A stretch of DNA of 64,000 nucleotides from Nocardia grenadensis NBRC 108939 (lineage in GTDB: Bacteria > Actinomycetota > Actinomycetes > Mycobacteriales > Mycobacteriaceae): contig NZ_BDCJ01000011.1 in the NCBI RefSeq assembly GCF_001613445.1, positions 62,001-126,000 of the forward strand, written 5' to 3'. The notes under the pieces were generated by a model. The model did not search any database. It was given only the letters and a program-made list of their open reading frames with translations, and was not told where the DNA came from. The translations under genes and the position numbers were made by a program. Shown here in pieces: positions 61,694-64,000 of the stretch. Each line of letters starts with the position of its first letter. Position 1 is the first letter of the stretch.

Positions 61694-62506
61694 GAGCACG
61701 CGGCACGGGCCGCCGGTGCCGCCCACATGTTTGGGCGCACCCACCACCACGGTTCCTCCCGCCGGTGGGACCGCGGCCAGGTTGACCAGCAGTTCGACAC
61801 CGTAGCGGCCGGAGTCGAGGATCTCGGTATGGGCTCCGAAATCCGGGTCGGCCGCCCGGTCGAGGCTCAGGGTGTCCACGCCCGCACCCACGATCGCGCG
61901 TTCGCGCACCAGGAACTCCGCGGTCTCGGCGGCGAATCCCGGCGCGTGCGGAACACCCTGGTCATCGAGATTCAGGAAGGCGCCGGGCGCCTCCAGCCGG
62001 CGTTCCCAGCCGGAGTACATGGCCACGAACGCCCGTTCCGGGATCCGGCCGTGCCGGGTCTCCCAGGCGGCGATATCGTCCGGCGTCACCGCCGCGTCGG
62101 CATCGGAACCGGCCCGGGCACTGATATCGATCACCACCAGCGGCGCGACCAGATCACGCGCCGCGAGCATATCGGTGGACTGCGCGCCGCGACGATGTGT
62201 CGGCGCGTCCAGATGTGTTCCGGTGTGCTCCCAGTAGGCCAGCAGATTCTGGTCGAATCCGCCCGCCGCCTCCCAGGCGACCGGAACCATCGAAAACGGT
62301 GGCACGCCGGGCCATGTCGGGGTCCGGGCGCTGAGCGCATGCGTCAGATCCACCACTGCGCCGTTGGCGGCACGCGCGGGGATCGCCGGAGCGGCGACGC
62401 CCAGGGCGCCCGCGGCACCGGCGGCACGGAGAAAGGCCCGCCGACCCGAGCGCGGCGCGTCGTCGGCGGTCGCGCGGAGGTCTCGAATGATCTGGGGTGT
62501 GCACAT
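61682..62506 (-). CDS. Tat-exported cyclase/kynurenine formamidase-like hydrolase
   Basis: A 274-residue metal-dependent hydrolase of the cyclase family (PF04199). Residues 20-45 carry a twin-arginine signal (GRRAFLRAAGAAGALGVAAPA). The active-site motif HTGTHLDAP is at 94-102, the zinc-binding signature of KynB-type enzymes, with VDLTHALSARTPTWPG upstream and VGAGVDTLSLDRA in the middle, all standard. Most relatives are cytoplasmic, so the Tat signal is noteworthy; a fully folded metal enzyme would explain it. It could hydrolyse a cyclic amide, ester or lactone outside the membrane. Confidence 0.85.
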   Translation of the reverse strand: MCTPQIIRDLRATADDAPRSGRRAFLRAAGAAGALGVAAPAIPARAANGAVVDLTHALSARTPTWPGVPPFSMVPVAWEAAGGFDQNLLAYWEHTGTHLDAPTHRRGAQSTDMLAARDLVAPLVVIDISARAGSDADAAVTPDDIAAWETRHGRIPERAFVAMYSGWERRLEAPGAFLNLDDQGVPHAPGFAAETAEFLVRERAIVGAGVDTLSLDRAADPDFGAHTEILDSGRYGVELLVNLAAVPPAGGTVVVGAPKHVGGTGGPCRVLALT

Positions 62507-62558
62507 TTGGCGGGCAGCCTAAGTGAACCCGCGCCGGAACTCGGGTATGCCGCGCCGA

Positions 62559-62873
62559 TCAGGAGCCGTGGTGGTAGGAGAGGTCCGGCCACGGCGGACG
62601 CCGCAGCACCGCCAGCGCGGCGATCACGGCGGCCAGCAACCCGATCCATTCACCAAGCTGCGCTATCCGGTTGACGTCCACCGCCGGAACCCAGGTGGCC
62701 ACGCTGTCGCGTACCACGAAGATCCCCGCGGGCCGCATCGCCGAACCGGGAAGCCAGCCGCGGCGGGAGACAGTGATGACGATGGCACCGTCCGCTGTCT
62801 CGAACGGTTCCCCGTAGACCGGGGCGGGCACGGAATCGACCGAGGCCGGTGCCAGTCGTTCCCGAATCACCAT
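62559..62873 (-). CDS. GerW/YtfJ-like protein with C-terminal membrane helix
   Basis: A 104-residue protein. Residues 15-65 (PAPVYGEPFETADGAIVITVSR, then GSAMRPAGIFVVRDSVATWVPAVDV) match the GerW/YtfJ pattern, in which a short beta domain follows a conserved GEP segment. The Gly-rich loop typical of the family is absent here. A single membrane helix (EWIGLLAAVIAALAVL) follows, then PPWPDLSY. The family was named from spore formers but occurs in non-sporulating actinobacteria too, function unknown. ATG 62873 is the chosen start. Confidence 0.6.
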   Translation of the reverse strand: MVIRERLAPASVDSVPAPVYGEPFETADGAIVITVSRRGWLPGSAMRPAGIFVVRDSVATWVPAVDVNRIAQLGEWIGLLAAVIAALAVLRRPPWPDLSYHHGS

Positions 62874-63019
62874 GTGTCCAACTCCGATTCTTCGTGCCGG
62901 TGCGCACCGCGGCCGGTGCGGCGGTACCCGGAAGACTACGTTTCGGGGCGCGGCACCGGAGCCGATCCGGTCACCCCTCCCGGAATCCGATGCCGTCCCG
63001 GGCGATTTGCTGCCACGCG

Positions 63020-63451
63020 TCAACTCAATACGACAGAGCCGTCCGGGTCGATCCGCCACGCGGGGTTGTACGCGATTTCCCAGACCACGCCGTTGGGGTC
63101 GGCGACATGACCGTTGAATATTCCCCCGAATTCGCTGTCCCGCGGCTGTTTGAGCACGGTGCCACCGGCGGCGACCACGGCGTCCACGGTATCGCGCACC
63201 TCATCGCGGCTGCCGACATTATGCGAGAGGGTCAGGCCCGAGACCGCGGCGCGGTCCGAACCGTCGGAGATATCGGCAGCGAACTTCGCCGCCTCGAAGA
63301 AGCCCAGGACCAGACCGGGCGCGATCTGGAAGAAGATGATCTCGTCGGGGACGTCGAGCAGCGGTTCCCAGCCGAGACCGTCGACATAGAAGCGGCGGGC
63401 CGCGTCGAGATCGGCCGTCGCGAGCGTCAGGAAATGCGCCTGCTGTTCCAC
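63020..63451 (-). CDS. VOC-family (glyoxalase-like) protein
   Basis: A 143-residue single VOC domain. It opens with the strand AHFLTLATADLDAARRFYVDGLGWEPLL, has FFQIAPGLVLGFFEA, and closes with FGGIFNGHVADPNGVVWEIAYNP, the second half of the metal-binding module. GTG at 63451 has AGGAGG four bases upstream, which decides the start. Proteins of this type act as dioxygenase, isomerase or antibiotic-binding proteins, or simply as unknown glyoxalase relatives, so no reaction is named. Confidence 0.85.
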   Translation of the reverse strand: MEQQAHFLTLATADLDAARRFYVDGLGWEPLLDVPDEIIFFQIAPGLVLGFFEAAKFAADISDGSDRAAVSGLTLSHNVGSRDEVRDTVDAVVAAGGTVLKQPRDSEFGGIFNGHVADPNGVVWEIAYNPAWRIDPDGSVVLS

Positions 63452-63716
63452 GAAACCTCCTGTTCGAATGCCCGATCGTAGCCGCGGGCGGGGCGCGAGC
63501 GGACCCTGCCCACGGGCCACGGCTCCCTGTAGCCGCGGGAGATAAACCCGCTACCGGGAATCCGCCGACTGGCGCGAACAATTCTCGGCGCCGAGAATGT
63601 CCGTTAACCGCAATATGTCGCGCTCGAGTGTCCACCGGAGTGGGCCGCGGGCCCGAGAGCGGTATGTCCCCGATTCGTTGCCGTGGCCTCGCCGGCCACG
63701 CAGAGAAAGGATCCGG

Positions 63717-64000
63717 ATGAGCCCGACCACCGTGGAAAAGCTCGAGGTCAGGCTGCCGCACCCCGAGGGCGCCAGTCCGGGCCTCAACGCGATCATCGAT
63801 GCCGTCGAGGAATACATCCAGCGGTCGATCCTGCTGCTGGCCTCCGGCACTCCGGGCGACCAGTTGGATTTCGTTGCCTGGCTGGACGGCAAGGGATTGC
63901 TCAGCGAAAAGGGACTCGACGAGCCCGATGGTGAGTCGGTGCTGGTCGACGACTATTCCGACCGGCGCCAGGAGGTGAAGGACCGGACGGCCGAACTCGA
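63717..64000 (+). CDS. Unrecognised protein, 3' end outside the window
   Basis: The first 94 codons are visible. ATG 63717 follows GAGAAAGGA by seven bases. The protein reads MSPTTVEKLEVRLPHPEGAS then an amphipathic helix (LNAIIDAVEEYIQRSILLLASG), a QLDFVAWLDGKGLLSE stretch and a strongly charged end. The spacing of hydrophobics suggests a helical N-terminal domain, as seen in some type VII secretion-linked proteins of Nocardia, but no motif is decisive. Confidence 0.45.
   Translation, partial: MSPTTVEKLEVRLPHPEGASPGLNAIIDAVEEYIQRSILLLASGTPGDQLDFVAWLDGKGLLSEKGLDEPDGESVLVDDYSDRRQEVKDRTAEL

Overview
The window is high-GC DNA with dense, translationally coupled operons (many ATGA or GTGA stop/start overlaps), GTG and TTG starts, a Ser/Thr protein kinase, VapBC modules, type VII secretion-like small proteins and a SpeE/DUF350/DUF4247/DUF4178 set like that of mycobacteria. 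This points to a mycolic-acid actinobacterium, most likely Nocardia or a close relative. The genus is inferred from gene content; there is no rRNA to confirm it.

Layout: 1-6332 is a catabolic island. A minus-strand operon (DapA-like aldolase, FAD amine oxidase, allophanate-hydrolase-like protein, start of an amidohydrolase) is divergent from a LacI regulator, which is followed by a polar-amino-acid-type ABC importer. Both promoters share the same 15-bp candidate LacI operator. 6333-8113 holds gene debris and a VapBC module with a 40-bp palindromic promoter. 8114-17597 is an RpiR/SIS regulator facing a six-gene hydantoinase/5-oxoprolinase operon (MFS carrier, HyuA, HyuB, VOC protein, aldehyde dehydrogenase, amidase). 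The amidase has lost its conserved C-terminal end to a one-base frameshift. 18084-22694 holds a second VapBC pair and a wreck of a Wadjet type II anti-plasmid system: a JetD front fused to a JetC rear. 23054-36430 is mixed metabolism: TetR/ketopantoate-reductase-like pair, degenerate exonuclease-BRCT protein, methyltransferase, TetR/quinone-oxidoreductase pair, flavin monooxygenase, SulP transporter, CoA-transferase and MetE-like protein.

36431-46662 contains the most unusual material: a P450 lacking the ExxR motif; a tightly coupled four-gene cassette with a Cas4/RecB-type Fe-S nuclease and an SF1 helicase; then a cytoplasmic-looking subtilase with a small propeptide-like protein, and a membrane Ser/Thr kinase. 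The nuclease/helicase/protease block is the best candidate here for an undescribed genome-defence or DNA-processing system. 46929-51300 carries a flavin hydroxylase and the conserved SpeE/DUF350/DUF4247/DUF4178 operon. 51416-55003 is a type VII secretion-like accessory cluster with a large Asp/Asn/Gly-rich protein. 55302-57233 is a possible small biosynthetic locus (33-aa peptide, DMATS-like prenyltransferase candidate, methyltransferase) next to a TetR gene. 57954-59919 is a YtrA-type GntR/ABC operon. The end holds two Tat-exported enzymes (berberine-bridge-type oxidase, metal-dependent cyclase), a GerW-like membrane protein, a VOC protein and the start of an unidentified gene.
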